A DNA stretch of 64,000 nt from Acanthacorydalis orientalis (lineage: Eukaryota > Arthropoda > Insecta > Megaloptera > Corydalidae): the NCBI GenBank assembly GCA_034766995.1, contig CM068315.1, positions 5,767,111 to 5,831,110 of the forward strand, in the 5' to 3' direction. The translations under genes and the position numbers were made by a program. How positions within the stretch are numbered: position 1 is the stretch's first letter; every line of letters begins with the position of its first letter. Shown here one piece after another: positions 29,465 to 43,803 of this stretch. The notes below the pieces were generated by a model. The model did no database searches. It was given only the letters and a program-made list of their open reading frames with translations, and was not told where the DNA came from.

Positions 29465-32400
29465 ATGGCGGACAAATCGTCCAATGCCGTTCAGCAAGCT
29501 GGACCTCCTCAAGGCCAGCACAGCCCCTGGATGTATAATGCATATAATATGTATAATGCGTATCAATATCCAGCGTTTGCTAATCCTGCTGCGTACGCAC
29601 AATATTATCAATACAATTACAATCAACTTGGATATAATCATAATAATGTTCCTAGTAATAATGCTCCGCCAGGTTTTAGCAACGCAACTATCCCTCCAGT
29701 TGTCAAATCGGACGATAAACAACAAAATAACACGAATATGAACGATTTGCCTCCTTTACCACCAGGTCCTCCCCCATTAATGTCAGTAAATTTCTTACAA
29801 AAACACGAAAACACACCTCCTAAACAAGCACCGAGTGAATTCGGTCCGATTAAATTTAACATCAACAAGCGTACAGGTCTAGGTTTCAATGGCCCATCAG
29901 GTAATAGTGGTTCAGCGAAGAAAAAACGAAAACGTAATAAAAATAATCAACAGAACAATATGTTTAATCATCAACAGCAGCAAGTGATTCAAAATACAAA
30001 TAATTCTATCAATATGCCCCCGTTGCCGCCTCCGGAGAGCGAAATGCCTAAACCGGCTCCTCCACCGGAGACGATGCCTCCTTTACCCCCTCTGCCACCA
30101 CCCGATTCCCCTCCAACACCAAATGAAGGCGCGAAAACTGAACTGCCGGCCGTAGTAAATCGATCACCAATACAAAAATCTTCTACAAATAACGTTTCTG
30201 TCAGATCAAAATTAATTTATAATCCTACTGGTGATTGGCCTCAAACTTTAAAAGATTATGTCAATCGGTGTTATGCTAAATGTAAAACGGATCTTGATAA
30301 AGATCAGGTAGAAATTGTTTTAACAGGAAAGATAACAGCAGCCACGGCTAGTGGTGAATTATATATCAAAGATTGGAATGAAGAGCCTTTACCAAGTATT
30401 CATAGTGAAAGAATGAATCTTGTTGTAAAAACTGTTCCTGGTCAATTGGCAATGTATCAAAATGCACCTGTTGGGAATAATTCTAACAATAATAAACAGA
30501 ATGCTTCTATTAAAAAACCAGGATTGTCTGCGGCAATGGGTGCGCGATTGGGTGCTCGAGCTTCAACGTTGAGAGGCAGGTCGCGTAGTCGCTCAAGCTC
30601 TCGTTCGCCACCCAACCGCTATAGAAGAGATTCTCGGTCAGGATCAAGGAGTCCACGTAAAAGAAAGACTAGCAGGTTAGTTGATGTGAATTTAATATCA
30701 ATTCCTGTGTTTAAAGCAACACAAAGAATGTGTTCAAGTATTTTTGTGAAATTTTAGACAAAACTTTTTATATTGAACAATTACATGTTTTTAACATTTA
30801 ACATTATCACATCTTTTTCAGTTCATCAAGCAGTAATGAAAGTTTCATATCATTAACTCCAAAGGCGAAAAAAGGTCGAGGTAAAATTACAGATAGATTA
30901 GGGAAACAAAATAATACAAAATTAAGTAAGAAAGCACAAAAGGCAGCGAAGAAATCTTTTTATGCTGAATTCAATGCGATTGGCGGTGATGTTGAGGGCA
31001 ACAGCGAAAGACTTCAACAGAGAGCTGCTCGTTTTAACAATCCTAAAAACGTAGCTAGTGTTGCATCATCAATTTCAATGAACGGCACTGGAAAAAAGAA
31101 GAAGAACAATAGTTTATCATTAAATAGGTTTACAGAAGATGTTAGTGGCGATTTTGAATGGACCGATATACATATTGTAGGTACTTCACAGGAATTAGAA
31201 AAATCTTTTTTGCGTTTAACGAAAGCACCTTCACCATCTGAAGTGAGACCTGTTGACGTGCTCAAATTATCATTGAAGAATGTAAAGGAAAAGTGGATCG
31301 AGAAGAAGGATTATTTTTATGCTTGTGATCAATTAAAATCAATAAGACAGGATTTAACTGTAAGAATTTTATTGTCAATACATGTATTACTATTAATTAA
31401 TGTTATTGTTTTCAGGTACAAGGGGTAAGGGATGTATTCACTGTAGAAGTATATGAAACACATGCTCGAATAGCTTTAGAAAATGGTGATCATGAAGAAT
31501 TCAACCAATGTCAAACACAATTAAAAATGCTGTATTCTGAAGTTGGTGGAAAAAATTGTATGGAATTTATGGCTTATAGAATATTATATTATATTTTTAC
31601 AAAAAATACTTTAGGTAAGGTTTTTTTTTTAAATATCTTATACATATGAAAGTGAAAATTGATTAACAAAAAACACTATATTATAGATATTATGACTATA
31701 ATGAAGTCATTGACATTAGAGGACAAGCAAGATGAATGTGTGAAACATGCTTTACAGTTCAGGTCAGCATGGAGTTTAAATAATTTTCATAAAATTTTTA
31801 AATTGTATACAGAAGCACCGAAGATGGCATCATATCTCATATCTTGGTTTATTGAACGTGAACGTAAGATCTGCCTTAAACACATTATCAAATCGTACGT
31901 ATTTAAAAAGGTTTATTATTATTATTGTTGTTGATTTTTTAAAATAGGAAGGTGATATTATTTTCTATGGCAAATATGTGAATTAATAACTGACGTGTAT
32001 ATGATTGTGTGTGTATATGTATATAATTTCAGTCATTTACATACATAACTATTTTAATTGTTTGTAACATTGAGTTAAGTTTATACAGATCAATTGTACA
32101 ATGTTTTGTTTTAGTTTTGTAGGTAGTTTTCTTTCTTAGCAGTTTCAAAACCTTTGTAAATATTGTTTTTTTTTTTTTTTACTATAAGTAAGATATAAAA
32201 AGTATGTCAATTCTTTTATACTTCTAAGCATACATATAACAAATAAGGACTTCAAACCAAAAATTGTGGTCATTGTTATCAAAAGTTTCAATTTACTTTT
32301 GTTAAAGTAAAATTACTGCTGAAAACAGCATTGTATTAAAAACTTTTTAACAAAGTATGTTGTTTTAGTATGTTATTTTTAGCATATTTGATCATTAGAT

Positions 32401-33086
32401 ATCTAGGTTTAAAAATTTTTGAATATAAGAGATTAATGATGTATGGAGCCTGAGATAGTATTCATAATGTAATTATTCTAAAATATGATTTTCAGGAATA
32501 GGACTACCATTGGAATTAAAAAAATGTGTGTGTGTGTATTATGCATTACAAAAATATTGCCTCGTTTATTAATGAAAATTGATTACTTGTGCATATTTTT
32601 TTTATTGTTTGATGATTGGAGCAAATTATTTTCTTTTGTAGTAATACATATTATTTTTATAGTTAGTAATACATATTATTTTTATAGTTAGTATTTATAT
32701 ATTGTTATTTTAAAAAAAATTGTTTTGTAATCAACATTTTCTTTTAGCATTTGATAATACTTTATATGAAATCGGTGTTCAATATGTACTTTATAATGAA
32801 TTTTTTACAGTCAGTGTAGCTGATTGATTCTTTTTGAATCATCGTCTATTAATGAATAAGTAAATATTAAATGCCGATTACAGTTAATAGTTTTTAACAT
32901 GTTTTTATGACTGTTCAATTTAGCTATCGTCAAACAGTGCCGATGCAGACTGTCGCCAAAGAATTGGCATTCGGTTCACCGGACGACTGTTTAGAATTCG
33001 TAACACAATTCGGTGTGGCGTTCAGCGACATTTCAAGGACTCATATCGATTGTAAATCCAGTATGTCGGCATTGCCGAATATGTGA
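29465..33086 (+). CDS. LENG8: LENG8-like SAC3/GANP-domain protein
   Basis: Homologue of leukocyte receptor cluster member 8, a nuclear protein of the SAC3/GANP family linked to mRNA processing and export. Exons are 29465-30675, 30822-31359, 31416-31614, 31687-31894 and 32924-33086, in frame, giving 772 residues (human about 800). The N-terminus is rich in Asn, Gln, Tyr and Pro with PPLPP runs. The conserved [17 protein letters not shown] block begins near residue 250 and an Arg-Ser stretch lies at about 373-403. The SAC3/PCI part (about 584-765) includes [14 protein letters not shown] and [10 protein letters not shown], and the closing [12 protein letters not shown] matches the vertebrate C-terminus. 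The start has AAAATGG context. A splice acceptor just before 29420 and a donor near 29235 suggest a non-coding first exon. Intron 4 is 1,029 bp. Confidence 0.9.
32641..32690. repeat. Perfect 25-bp tandem duplication in LENG8 intron 4
   Basis: A 25-bp unit beginning GTAATACATATTATTTTTAT occurs twice with no mismatch. Confidence 0.9.
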
Positions 33087-36000
33087 ACGCGTTTTCTCCG
33101 TCATACTACTGCATATCGCTCAGGGAAATTTGTACAAAATCTTCAGATTAGAATCATAATGGGGATTTTTCTTATTTCAAAATAAAAATAATTCTTCTTG
33201 GGAGATGTTTCGAATTCGTGTAGATCGTCATAAAATTAACACTTCGTTAAAAAAATTCCTCTACAAATAATTTTATAATTTTTTCTTCCCCTCGTGTTTC
33301 ATTATTTAGAATGAATTTGAGATTAAAGATTTTTGAAATATAAACTATAAAAAACATTTAATGAACAAGGAGTGCTTTAAATAATAAACTCAGTGATTTT
33401 AAACAAGTATTCAGACATTGTAATGTGTAGTGATTTTTGTGTATAGAAGGACTTAAAGTTTGTCTTTCCACTCGGTCGTTTAAATTTTTCATAAAATGTG
33501 TTCTTCTGAAGGATGATTATTTCTTCAACAATCATGTACATAAATCAAATCTTGGTAGTTTTTAGCCCCTGAATAATCTGGGAAATGTCCAGTATGTACT
33601 GGTCATTTATGTCAAGTTAATGAAGGTATTTTCTGATTATAAATGCTTCAGTAAATAGCTTCAAACTATCCCATTGATGTTGGAAAATTAAACAGCGTTT
33701 TTCTTCTTGAAAAGTTAAAAGTGATTTTTTAATAAAATCTTTGTGTATTTTCACCCCATCATGAAATGTTCTGCAGAAACAAAGTGCGTCTTCAATTTCA
33801 TCAGTTGCCGTTGCACGTTAATTTCAGATTAATACAACAGCAATTTTGAAATAAATATACAACTACGTTATGATTATGTTTTGTTGAAATTTTAATAATA
33901 AAATCAAAATGGCAGATTCAGAACAATATTTACCAAAAGTGAGCTTAAATCATAGTTCAATATGAATCTATTAAATTTTTATTAACAAAGGAAACCACTT
34001 ATTTATCAGTTTATAATGAAAATTAAAATGAAGAAAATAGTGTATTTGAATTTGTTATCAAAAATTATATAGTTTTGAATTGAATTTTTGGAAAAGAAAA
34101 TAATATCAAAAATGAATTATTGTAATATGAGATGAAACCGAAGACAATACTGTAAAATTTTTAAATTATGCAAGTATGTATGTAATGAAAACCAAAAATG
34201 GATGATCTATATTTATTACAATAATATGTGTCTTGACATCATACAATTATAAAATAATTGAACAAAGCTGCTGATTACATATTGTCAACCATTTTCTTTT
34301 TTTCATGATAACCAACGACCTGTACGCTTGATGTTAATAATTGAATCGTCCAATAATTATAAGGGCATGATAAATATCCATTATCCTTTAATTTCCTTCA
34401 CAGATTAATTCATTTTGTTCTGTGATATTGTTTTATATTTACAATTAATTTTATTATCATAAAGAGTTTTCTTTATGTATTTATTAATAAATAAACAGAA
34501 AATACTATTCTGTTTCTTTGTATAGTAGTTATATGTACATAATCACATCTAAAATAGATAAATTATTTTTTTTATATGTGTTTTTTTTTATCCACACTTA
34601 CATTCCAATGTGAAACAATATATTATCTTTTTTATTTGGTTTTATGAAAAAATCTGATTTGAAACAGTATAAACATATTTTTTTTCAATTTTATTTCTAT
34701 CTAGAAATTAATTTTAGTCATGTTCCAAGGTAATACTTTATTCAACTTGTATATGTGTGTGTGCCATGAAAGCACATCACAAATGTTATTCTTTAATTTA
34801 TTTACAGTTCCATTGAATTATTGTTCAGACTAGTGTTTTTGAATAGAAAATATAATAAAAGTTCACTTTTTAAAATGAAACATTTAAATTTGTTAGAGGT
34901 TTCCTTTTGAACAATTTTTTTTGTGTTAATCTGAACATAATTTTATGTGTTTGTATTTTACAAAATTATGCAAAAATGACAATTTAAAAAAATACGATTG
35001 TTTAGGCAAATATTAAAAAATAAAATATTTTTTACATATTGTCTCATCTGTAAAATGAATAGAACAATGCCACAAAATATTGAAATATTTGAAAATTATG
35101 TTTTTGGCACCTAATTCCGTATGGCTTTTAACCATTTGTGTCTTAGTATCAAACATTTTTTATAAGTATAAACTACTGGTATTGTATTAGAAATAATAAA
35201 GAATAGAAACATTAAAATATTTTACTGTTCATAGTAAAAATTGTTTGAAACATATTCACGTTATGCATATTTCTTAAAATTACATAAGTTTCAAGTACAT
35301 GTGCTTCGCTCATCTACTAATATATTCGATGTACAATCACTACTGTCTAACGCTAAATACACGATTTTTTTTTGTAAACATGTGAATGGATTTGTGACAT
35401 ATTGGGAAGTTATTGTGTAAATTTTGTTATAAACATACCACCAAAACGGTTTGTCAGTAGTTCTGTGCATGGCTGTCAAAATACATTAAGGAAAAAGCTA
35501 AGTAGTATACCTAATCATATGTATGTATACAAACAATTTTGGGACGTAACGATTGTGGGACTATTGTCTATTTTCTAGTCTTTCTAGATCTTAATTTCAT
35601 TCTAAATTTATCCTAATTCTTTAATAAGAATTCTAATTATTAATACAATTTGTATACTTTTAGAAATATAAAATTATTTGCGAGAAAAATTCTAATGTGA
35701 ATTCAGTTATTCAAAGAACGTCTATTACGGGTTTGTTCATTCAAACTTCAATTTAAAAAGCATAGAATTTTTGCACCGAAGAAAAATACTGGATTATTTA
35801 TCTTTAAAACATATAATGGCACACGAAACTGAACGTACACACTCAATACAGTGATTAACGAAATTGAAAAATAATTACACAAATTATTTAATACTTTGTT
35901 GCGTATCGATTTGTACTTATAACGGTTTGAAGACGTCGTGGCATGGATTGGACTAACTTCTGTTACACTAAACGGTATATTTGTCATGTTTGCTGTAGTC

Positions 36001-37722
36001 AAACTTTGCATTTAATTATATATAGTATTTTATGAAAATACCTTTTATTAATAAATCTTTCTATCGAAATTGTATCGCTATTCTGATTAACAATTTTTAA
36101 GTTGATTCTTAAGTCAATAAACATTTCTTTTATGTCAAAGTGGACAGAAAACCCACTAATTATATCTAAAAAAATCTATGGCCACTCATTCAAATATCTA
36201 TAAATTATAATTTTTTCGCGTTTTTTCAACCCAAACTGCATAAATCTTAACTGCTCATTAGTTACTTCTAAAATGTTTGAAACAACCTTTCATACATTTC
36301 TAGATAGTTTTCTTTTATATCCAGAAAATACGTACTAAATTGCTACTATCACGATTTAATATTTGTAACTAGCTTAAAATTCTGTATTATTAAACATAGC
36401 AGCAATTATATGCACAGCATATTGTAATTTAATATTTAACTCATTTGAATATAAGCAAAGTTTTGTAAACATTAATCTGCCAGTTCACTCTTAATTATTT
36501 ATATTGTATAAATTTTTGTTTCACTAAACATTTTCGACCTCCATACAAACATTTTATAAGCGTAAAACAAACCTGATAATAATTCAGTTCTAGTAAATAA
36601 AACTAAAAAGACCAAAACAAAAATTTTGTTTATACTTGAACAGTTTCTGAAGTATTTTACGAATTTTATATTAAAATAAACTGCCAATAAAGGGTCATTG
36701 ATCCGAATTTAGTCGTACTGAATCTATATGTGTATTGTATGAGTGCCAGTTCTCTAAGAATAATGTAAATTGCATATATTTTGTATACGGGTTTTCTTTT
36801 ATCACCTATTATCATTTGGTGCCGTACAATTTTATTATAATACCCCGCCTGTAATTAAAAAGTAAACAGTTCAAAACCACAAATCATTTATTTTCGTCAA
36901 TGTGCTGTATTTAATTTTTTGTTATTTCCCGTAAATATATAAAAAATCTTAGTATTACTTTTTTGTGTAATAATTCAAAAAATAACTATTAATCCAAAAG
37001 AAACATATTGAAAAATTGTAAAAAAAATGATAATTATTTTTGTCTGTGAAGCAGAAATATAAATTTATAACAGTTAATGAAATAATTGTTTTATTCAATT
37101 AATTATATAGCAAGTACAAGGCTTTAATTTACATAAATATATATTTTACATTATGATCAAAGCATTATAATTGAAATATAAAATGTGCAAATAGTATTTG
37201 TATAAAAACTAAAAAAAAATGTTTTCATCATATTTGCTAAATATTACATTACTTGTTTATAATTTTAAATTTCCAAGATCCATTCAAGAATATGCTAAAG
37301 ATACTGAAACATTAATTTTAACTTTTACAAATTTAACTTCTAGCTTATTTTTTTTGTTACGTGTCTGTAAATATGCACGTGTGTGTATGTATATATATAT
37401 ACATACACACACATGCATACCAACATTTATACATGTACACTGTACCAACATCTCCAATAGAATTGGATTTTTTTATTTAAAATGCATTCACTTTATGTAA
37501 TATTTTTATTATGTTAAATTGTTGTATTATGGTAATATTCTTATCAGAGTTAAAAGCAAATATGCCTTTCTAATTTCATTACAAATATTAACACATATAA
37601 AACATTTAAATATCAATATATTAAGCTTTGATTTTATTGGGTGAATAAGTTTGTTTATTATTTGACTGTCTTTTTGTAACATTTACTAAATATATGGAAT
37701 AATTTTCTTATTCCTTTCACAG

Positions 37723-37788
<66 letters not shown>

Positions 37789-38910
37789 CTGTGCTGTAAT
37801 TAATGATCATAAATTTTAACATAGTTGATTTTGAAACAATCACTTTTTACATTTTAAAACTGCTTCAATTACAATTAGTAATTTCATTTCACAGTTAATT
37901 TCTCAAATTCAATAAAAGAAACAATTTTTACATAGCAGTTTTTGTCCGACATTTTTTTTTAATATGTACTATATACAAAACAAAATAAACATTTTAAGAA
38001 ATATTCATTATATAACTCCATTTGAGTTTTTTTGTTAGTCGTTTAGATTAATTCATTCAAAAATACACCAGTTTCATACATTACTTATAATTCATCATAT
38101 ACAACTATATACAAAACAAAATTAAACAACAGCACTTCTGTTTTTCACATAAGTAACTGTTGATGTTTGCTTATAATAATTTCAGTCCATCATAATTATT
38201 TGTACAAGAAAATTACCATTTAGCGAATTAAATTAGGATATACACTCTTATAAACAAAATTCTTTTATTATGATTTTTTTCTTATTTTTTGTAAATTGTT
38301 TTAAGTAAATATTATATTTCATACTTTACATCTTAAAACTAAATTATCTGCATTAGAACAGGTACATTACAATATATAAGGGACAATTTAATAAAAAAAA
38401 AATGAGTACACAAGTCAATTTTTGTTATTAATTCTATATATATAAATATATATATTATCAAAAACAATGCGAATCAATTTTTGATTTAATGTGTATACTA
38501 TTTTACATATTTTAAATATTAGTGTTTCTGTATAATAATTTATTAACATACTTGTTATACCAATAAGCAACATTATTTTTGTTTACAGTTGTTTATTTAC
38601 AAACAGCATTCTTATATGAAATTAAATTCAATTGTTATGAATTCTAATTATGAGTTATTAAGTTTTTAAAACTATAATAATTTAAATGAAATGTATTTTT
38701 AATGCAAGTTAAATTCTTAAATTAAATACTTAATAAAAGTCGACTGTAATAACTGATAATAAAGTAAATAACTTAATAGATACCTTAACTGTAATAAGAA
38801 ATTATAAAATTAAATATATAAATTAAAATATTGTGTACATTTGGATTTTATTTAATTAGCGAATATCACTTAAACATGAATAAACAGTAAAAGATATAAA
38901 AATCAATATT
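33087..38910. other. Intergenic between LENG8 and MARCH6
   Basis: The first kilobase probably holds the LENG8 3' untranslated region; no single polyadenylation site stands out. The rest is AT-rich with one (TA)n (37725-37785). Open frames of 60-93 codons exist (for example 35748-36011 on the minus strand), but none resembles a family or has neighbouring splice signals that extend it. No RNA gene was recognised. Confidence 0.5.
37725..37785. repeat. (TA)n microsatellite
   Basis: Pure TA of about 58 bp. Confidence 0.95.
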
Positions 38911-38916
38911 TATATT

Positions 38917-39310
38917 ATTGGTGACATATAGTGTATATTAAAAAAAATTATTTGCAAGTTAATTACATTTTTAATCAGTAGTATTCATTTTTAACATCTG
39001 ATTAGCATAAATGTACATATTTTTTTAAAAATTATTAAATTTGTATTTTTCTCACTACAGTATGTGTATGACTTGTGTGAGGTGAGGTGTAATGAGTAAT
39101 GCAAATATTACAATAGGTTGACATATCAAGTGTATCTTAAGAAATTTTATATTCAAGTTAATTATATTTTAAATCAGTAGTACCTATTTTAAGAAATCAT
39201 TTTTAACGTTAAATTAGCGTAAATGCATATATTTTTTTAAAACTTATTAAATTGTTATCTGTTTCACTATAGTATGTATGTATATACTTGTTATCTGAGA
39301 TGCATGCAAT
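38917..39310. repeat. Imperfect tandem duplication, about 195-bp units
   Basis: Unit A (about 38917-39110) and unit B (about 39112-39310) share a colinear series: GTTGACATAT or GGTGACATAT, CAAGTTAATTA, AATCAGTAGTA, ATTTTTAAC, ATTAGC(A/G)TAAATG, CATATTTTTTTAAAA, ATTATTAAATT, CACTA(C/T)AGTATGT and ATGCAAATA or ATGCAATAC. A weaker third copy may follow near 39350-39440. It lies downstream of the MARCH6 stop. Confidence 0.75.
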
Positions 39311-40220
39311 ACTTATTCTTACTTTTTGAGAATATTGAACATATTAACATGTCTTAAAATAATTTCCACTACCTAAGTACATACTTTTAAATTAATTAAA
39401 AAAATATTCATTTTTGCATAAATGTGCATGTATAATAAATACACAATAAACATGTATACTTAATTGTACTTAGATTATGGGTTTATTTTAAGTATGTTAC
39501 AAGAACAAACATGGAAATCAATTACCATTAGTAATCTAAATCATTTATTTCAGTGTTGTGCAAGATGCTTGTATTATGAATGAATGACTATATCATATAA
39601 GAGCTCAAATAATGTTTAAACCTGAATAAATAATTTTCTATTAATTCATTTTGACACAGAAGATCATTTTGTTAATATACATCAATGGCAATAACATCAT
39701 CAGTATTATAAAATTAATTTCAGGGTTTCATATTAATATATATTTATTTTTTTTATAGAAATTTTCCTTCTGGTACCTAAATATAGTATCAAATTTTTGC
39801 TTTATACATAAATATGTTTCGAGACACAAAAATACTAACGCAATACATTAATATAAACTATTTTATAAATTAAAAAAATGTAGGTTTTAAAAAATTATAA
39901 CTCTTTTTCAATATTTTAAAGATAAAATGTAAATACATTGTCATTTAAAATACTTTATATCATAATGGTAGATATTTACTGTATGGTAAATGTACATTCT
40001 ATTTTAAGTAGTGTTCTAATATTTATTTTTTTTCTAAATTTTGACACGGTATAAAATTATTTATTCACAAATATAAATATACTTCTTTCATTAATTTCAA
40101 CAAAATAAAGAATAACTTTTATATCTGTATGATATAATATTTACTTAAAAACATATAAATGTATGACATTTTATTCATTTTAAGTCTTGACAAAACTGAA
40201 CAAAACAATAAAATTAATTT

Positions 40221-43173
40221 TCAACGTACTGTAACAGGACTTGACACACTATTCTGTGACCTATTTCTACGATGATCATAATTTACTAACCTTTGACCGA
40301 CAAGATATTTATCATTTTTAATATGCTCGTATAATTTTCGAAATTGTCTAATTTGAAATGCTATTACTGCACCAACCATTGCAACAAGTAATAAGAAGGG
40401 ATACAATCGACGCGCAATTAAATTTCTTAATTGTGGACTTGTTACTATCAGTGGAAGAATAGAGTGCATTATTACATATGGTATAGCTAATGCCAGTCCA
40501 AAGCAAATTATTATCGGTGCAGCAAGATCTCGCAAGACAAATTTAAGATCCATATCTCGAATACCATCTCGATAAGCACGTTCTATTGCTGCTCGTAGTG
40601 CCCAATCAGGGCCCATCATTGTTATTGCACAGGCAATTTTCGTATATAATACTCCAAGTGCCCAATCTTGCCATATAAAATGCACAGGTGTTTGGTGTAA
40701 AGGGACTCTGAGAGGAACAATTACTACTAATTCCAAAAGAAGACCAAATAAAAGGGGAATGATTCCAAGGACTGCAATGCAAGCAGCGAATGAACGAGCT
40801 CCTAATACGGTCCAATGTTTTATGCGTGCGATCATTGCAGCTCGACCTTGTGGCCACCAATTCGCTATTACATGAAGACCTCGACATGCGAGCCAACAAA
40901 GATAAGTACCGCATGCTACTGTATATAATTCATGGACTTTACCTGGAGTTGGAGGTTGTGGAGATGGTGGAGGTGCACTGGTCAACCATACCTCCATTGC
41001 ATGTCTACCTAACCAAACCGGTACTGTGAGAGCAATTAGACTCGAAACAATCAGTGAAACACATACTATCGCAAGAAGGATAACTAATCGAACTGCAAGC
41101 CATTTCGGTCTTGTATAAGGTTGGAAACCAGTTGGACTTTCACGTTGTAATAACGCTTGATGTGCTGCTCCCAATCCTCCACCTCCAGGCCCTGCATGAT
41201 CAGGAGGGGCTGGAGCTGGTGGTGTTACTGCTGGTGGTTCATCTCCAAGAAGATATGAATGTAGATCTAAGGCCCAAGCAACTGCACGGCACCATGTACG
41301 AATTATACTTTTCAACCACTGTCTTGTATGAGATTGTTCTAAAAGAGCAGGTAATATGACCTAGAAAAAAATCTTGTAGTTATTTTAAGAAGAGTAATTA
41401 ACATTTTTAAATAAAGAAGCAATAATGTTAATAGAAACAAATGATAAGTAAAAGAAAATTATGAACAAATAAATTCAAAGGAAAATTAAGTTAGTAACAA
41501 CACACCTTAAAGATTATTACCTGAAGAAGAAGTAATTCCAAAGACAATTCATTAACTTGGGTTTCAGTATGCAGAGCTACTGTGTACGGTAAGAATGTGG
41601 GCCAAATAGCACGTAACAATCTCACCGGCAACCATAGCATTAGTAAGACAGCTGTTCCAAATATCACTGCAGATGCAATTAATCTTCTTACATGGCGTAT
41701 TATAGGTAGATGGATCATTTCCTACAATTTTAAATTAAAAAAAATTATAAATATTTAAATCTTTGAAATAAGTATCATAAAAACAAAAACTGAATTACAA
41801 ACCTGAATTGGGCTAAAATCAGGATCGTTCAAATTTCTTAAAAACCACAGAACTCCTGGTCTTAATACTTCTCTCAAAAGTAAAATAAATGACGCAAAAT
41901 AATAAACATAAACCATTCCTACTAACCAATGTAAGAACATTGAAGTTCCAGGTGCAAGTTTAAAACTAGTTTCTCTGTCCTTCAAAGTAGCATCAAACAT
42001 AGATAATGAACAAATATCTAACCACCAACCACATATTAAGGGCAAAACACCAATCTCAACCACGGAAAGTAATGAAACTTTAACAACTACGTAACACAGA
42101 CCTAATATTCGTCTTGGTTTACGCAGACCTAACAAACCAGCTATATGATGCAATGATACAAGACAAAGACCTATTATACAATATCCACATAATGTGGTAA
42201 CTAATCCTTCAAAACTACTTGCTGTTGCATACTCTCTAAGCCCCATTGCTATAATGGCAGCATGTCCTATATGATAAGGACAAAAAGCAAATATGAAAAT
42301 GAAAAGGGTATTAAGACTAACAACCCAAAATACGTGTTCTAAAAACACTAAAGAACCATCCAACCCTAAGAGACGTTCCCATGTAAGTTCTTCAGCAGCT
42401 CTATCCCATTCCATCGGGTTCCAATTTCCTTCATCCGCAGCTGCCTGCGGTGGAATTTCATCTGGTGCTGCTACATTTAAAGGAGGAGCTGGGGGAGGTT
42501 GAGCCGGTGCTGGTTGATCACCTCCTATAATGGGATTACCGAGTTCATCTATTTCGGCTGCAATATTGTTATTATCTGGCACCGGAGCAACAGCTTCGTC
42601 TATATTTTCTCCCGGTCTTGGTACATTTTCACGTTCCAACCAATCAGGTCCGCCGCCATGTAAAATTTGTTCCCGTAACCATACTAATCCAATAAATGCA
42701 AATAACGTACAAGTTACGACAAAACACCCATGAAAGACGTCTGAAGCTACGTTATCAGTTGAAAACATATCAAAATGTAAAGTTAAGATAGAATCTACCG
42801 AGCCTGTAAAAAGGCACCTGTATATTCGACATGCCGAAAGAGGTACCACACCTAACCACGCAAGTGCTACCAGTGTGTAATGTAACCAATATTTAACAGC
42901 AGTTACAATAGAAGACAGTAAGCCATCTGCAACATCTTTCAACGGAAGACGGCGTGGCATATCCGGCGAATATATTGGTGTGAATGAGAATCTATGACCA
43001 CATAATTCACAATATTCTTTTCGAGAATAACGCATCCACTGGACTAAACATTCTTGGTGGATCCACTTTATACTGCCTGTACAAATACAAGGATGAAATA
43101 AGGGACGATCAGCGACACCTTCAGAACGGCAAACACGACATATGTCTGCACCTAAGAGATCTGAATCCATCAT
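40221..43173 (-). CDS. MARCH6: MARCH6/Doa10 ER membrane ubiquitin ligase
   Basis: E3 ubiquitin ligase of the ER membrane that drives ER-associated degradation, for example of sterol enzymes and N-degron substrates. Exons on the minus strand are 43173-41803, 41721-41521 and 41360-40221, in frame, giving 903 residues (human 910). The N-terminal RING-CH finger has Cys12, Cys15, Cys29, Cys31, His39, Cys42, Cys55 and Cys58. Many hydrophobic membrane segments follow, separated by an acidic and Pro-rich loop (about 200-275). The conserved C-terminal element YLVGQRLVNY is at 876-885, with the Asn known to matter in the yeast homologue Doa10. Two adjacent ATGs start the frame; the first was taken. A splice acceptor about 10 bp upstream of the ATG suggests an untranslated first exon. 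The gene is head-to-head with ATAD5. Confidence 0.93.
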
Positions 43174-43803
43174 TTTGTGATGGCTGAAAATATAAACGGA
43201 TTTTTTGTAAAAGTATTCATTTATTTTCAAACTGAATTTATTATTTTCTTACTTACATACACAACAGAATATGTCAATTAACACTTTTTGTTGTTTACGT
43301 AAATCGACATAAAAATATACTGTCATGAAAGTAAGTATACATAATATTTAAACTTATTTTTCTCTCTCATTTTATAAATACTAATTAAATCGAATAACTG
43401 TATTTAATGACACTTATATTTAAAAAATAATTTTATGAACGAAAATTATTCTTCTCTAGTAATTAATAATTTGTTTCACTTGACATAGATTGATTGACGC
43501 AATTCGCAGCACTTGACCAACAAAAACAAATCACCATAAAAAGTTTCTATATTACACGAATATTCTACAATATAAAAATCCCTATTTTTTCGCGCCATTT
43601 CATATTCTGACAGAAAAAATGTTTTGTTATTTAATTTGACGAATATATAAATGAAAGTGTATGTAAAGGTTATTTTAGATTATTTTATTTTATTATAAAA
43701 TGTTTTTCCTTTATTAATTTGTTTTAATGTTAATGTTTTCGGTGTGTTTTAATAATAAATTATTATTTTTATTACAATAATTAAAATATTAAAAAAGTCA
43801 GCA
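43174..43803. promoter_or_regulatory. Shared upstream region of MARCH6 and ATAD5
   Basis: Only 630 bp separate the two divergent start codons, so both promoters and leaders must lie here or overlap the neighbour. The sequence is slightly less AT-rich at 43490-43600 (TTTTTTCGCGCCATTTC at 43583), a CGCG-containing patch that is unusual in this window. No TATA box stands out. A bidirectional promoter is inferred from layout. Confidence 0.5.

Noticed and set aside
30676..30757. Read-through of LENG8 exon 1 ending in a 434-codon frame
   Set aside because: A good donor follows AGCAG at 30675, and the frame continues correctly from the acceptor at 30822 into conserved sequence; the read-through tail is intron.
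35748..36011. 87-codon minus-strand frame with a hydrophobic stretch
   Set aside because: No homologue recognised, no splice partners, and similar lengths arise by chance in this DNA.
40790..41359. Plus-strand frames opposite MARCH6
   Set aside because: Antisense shadows of the conserved MARCH6 exon 3.
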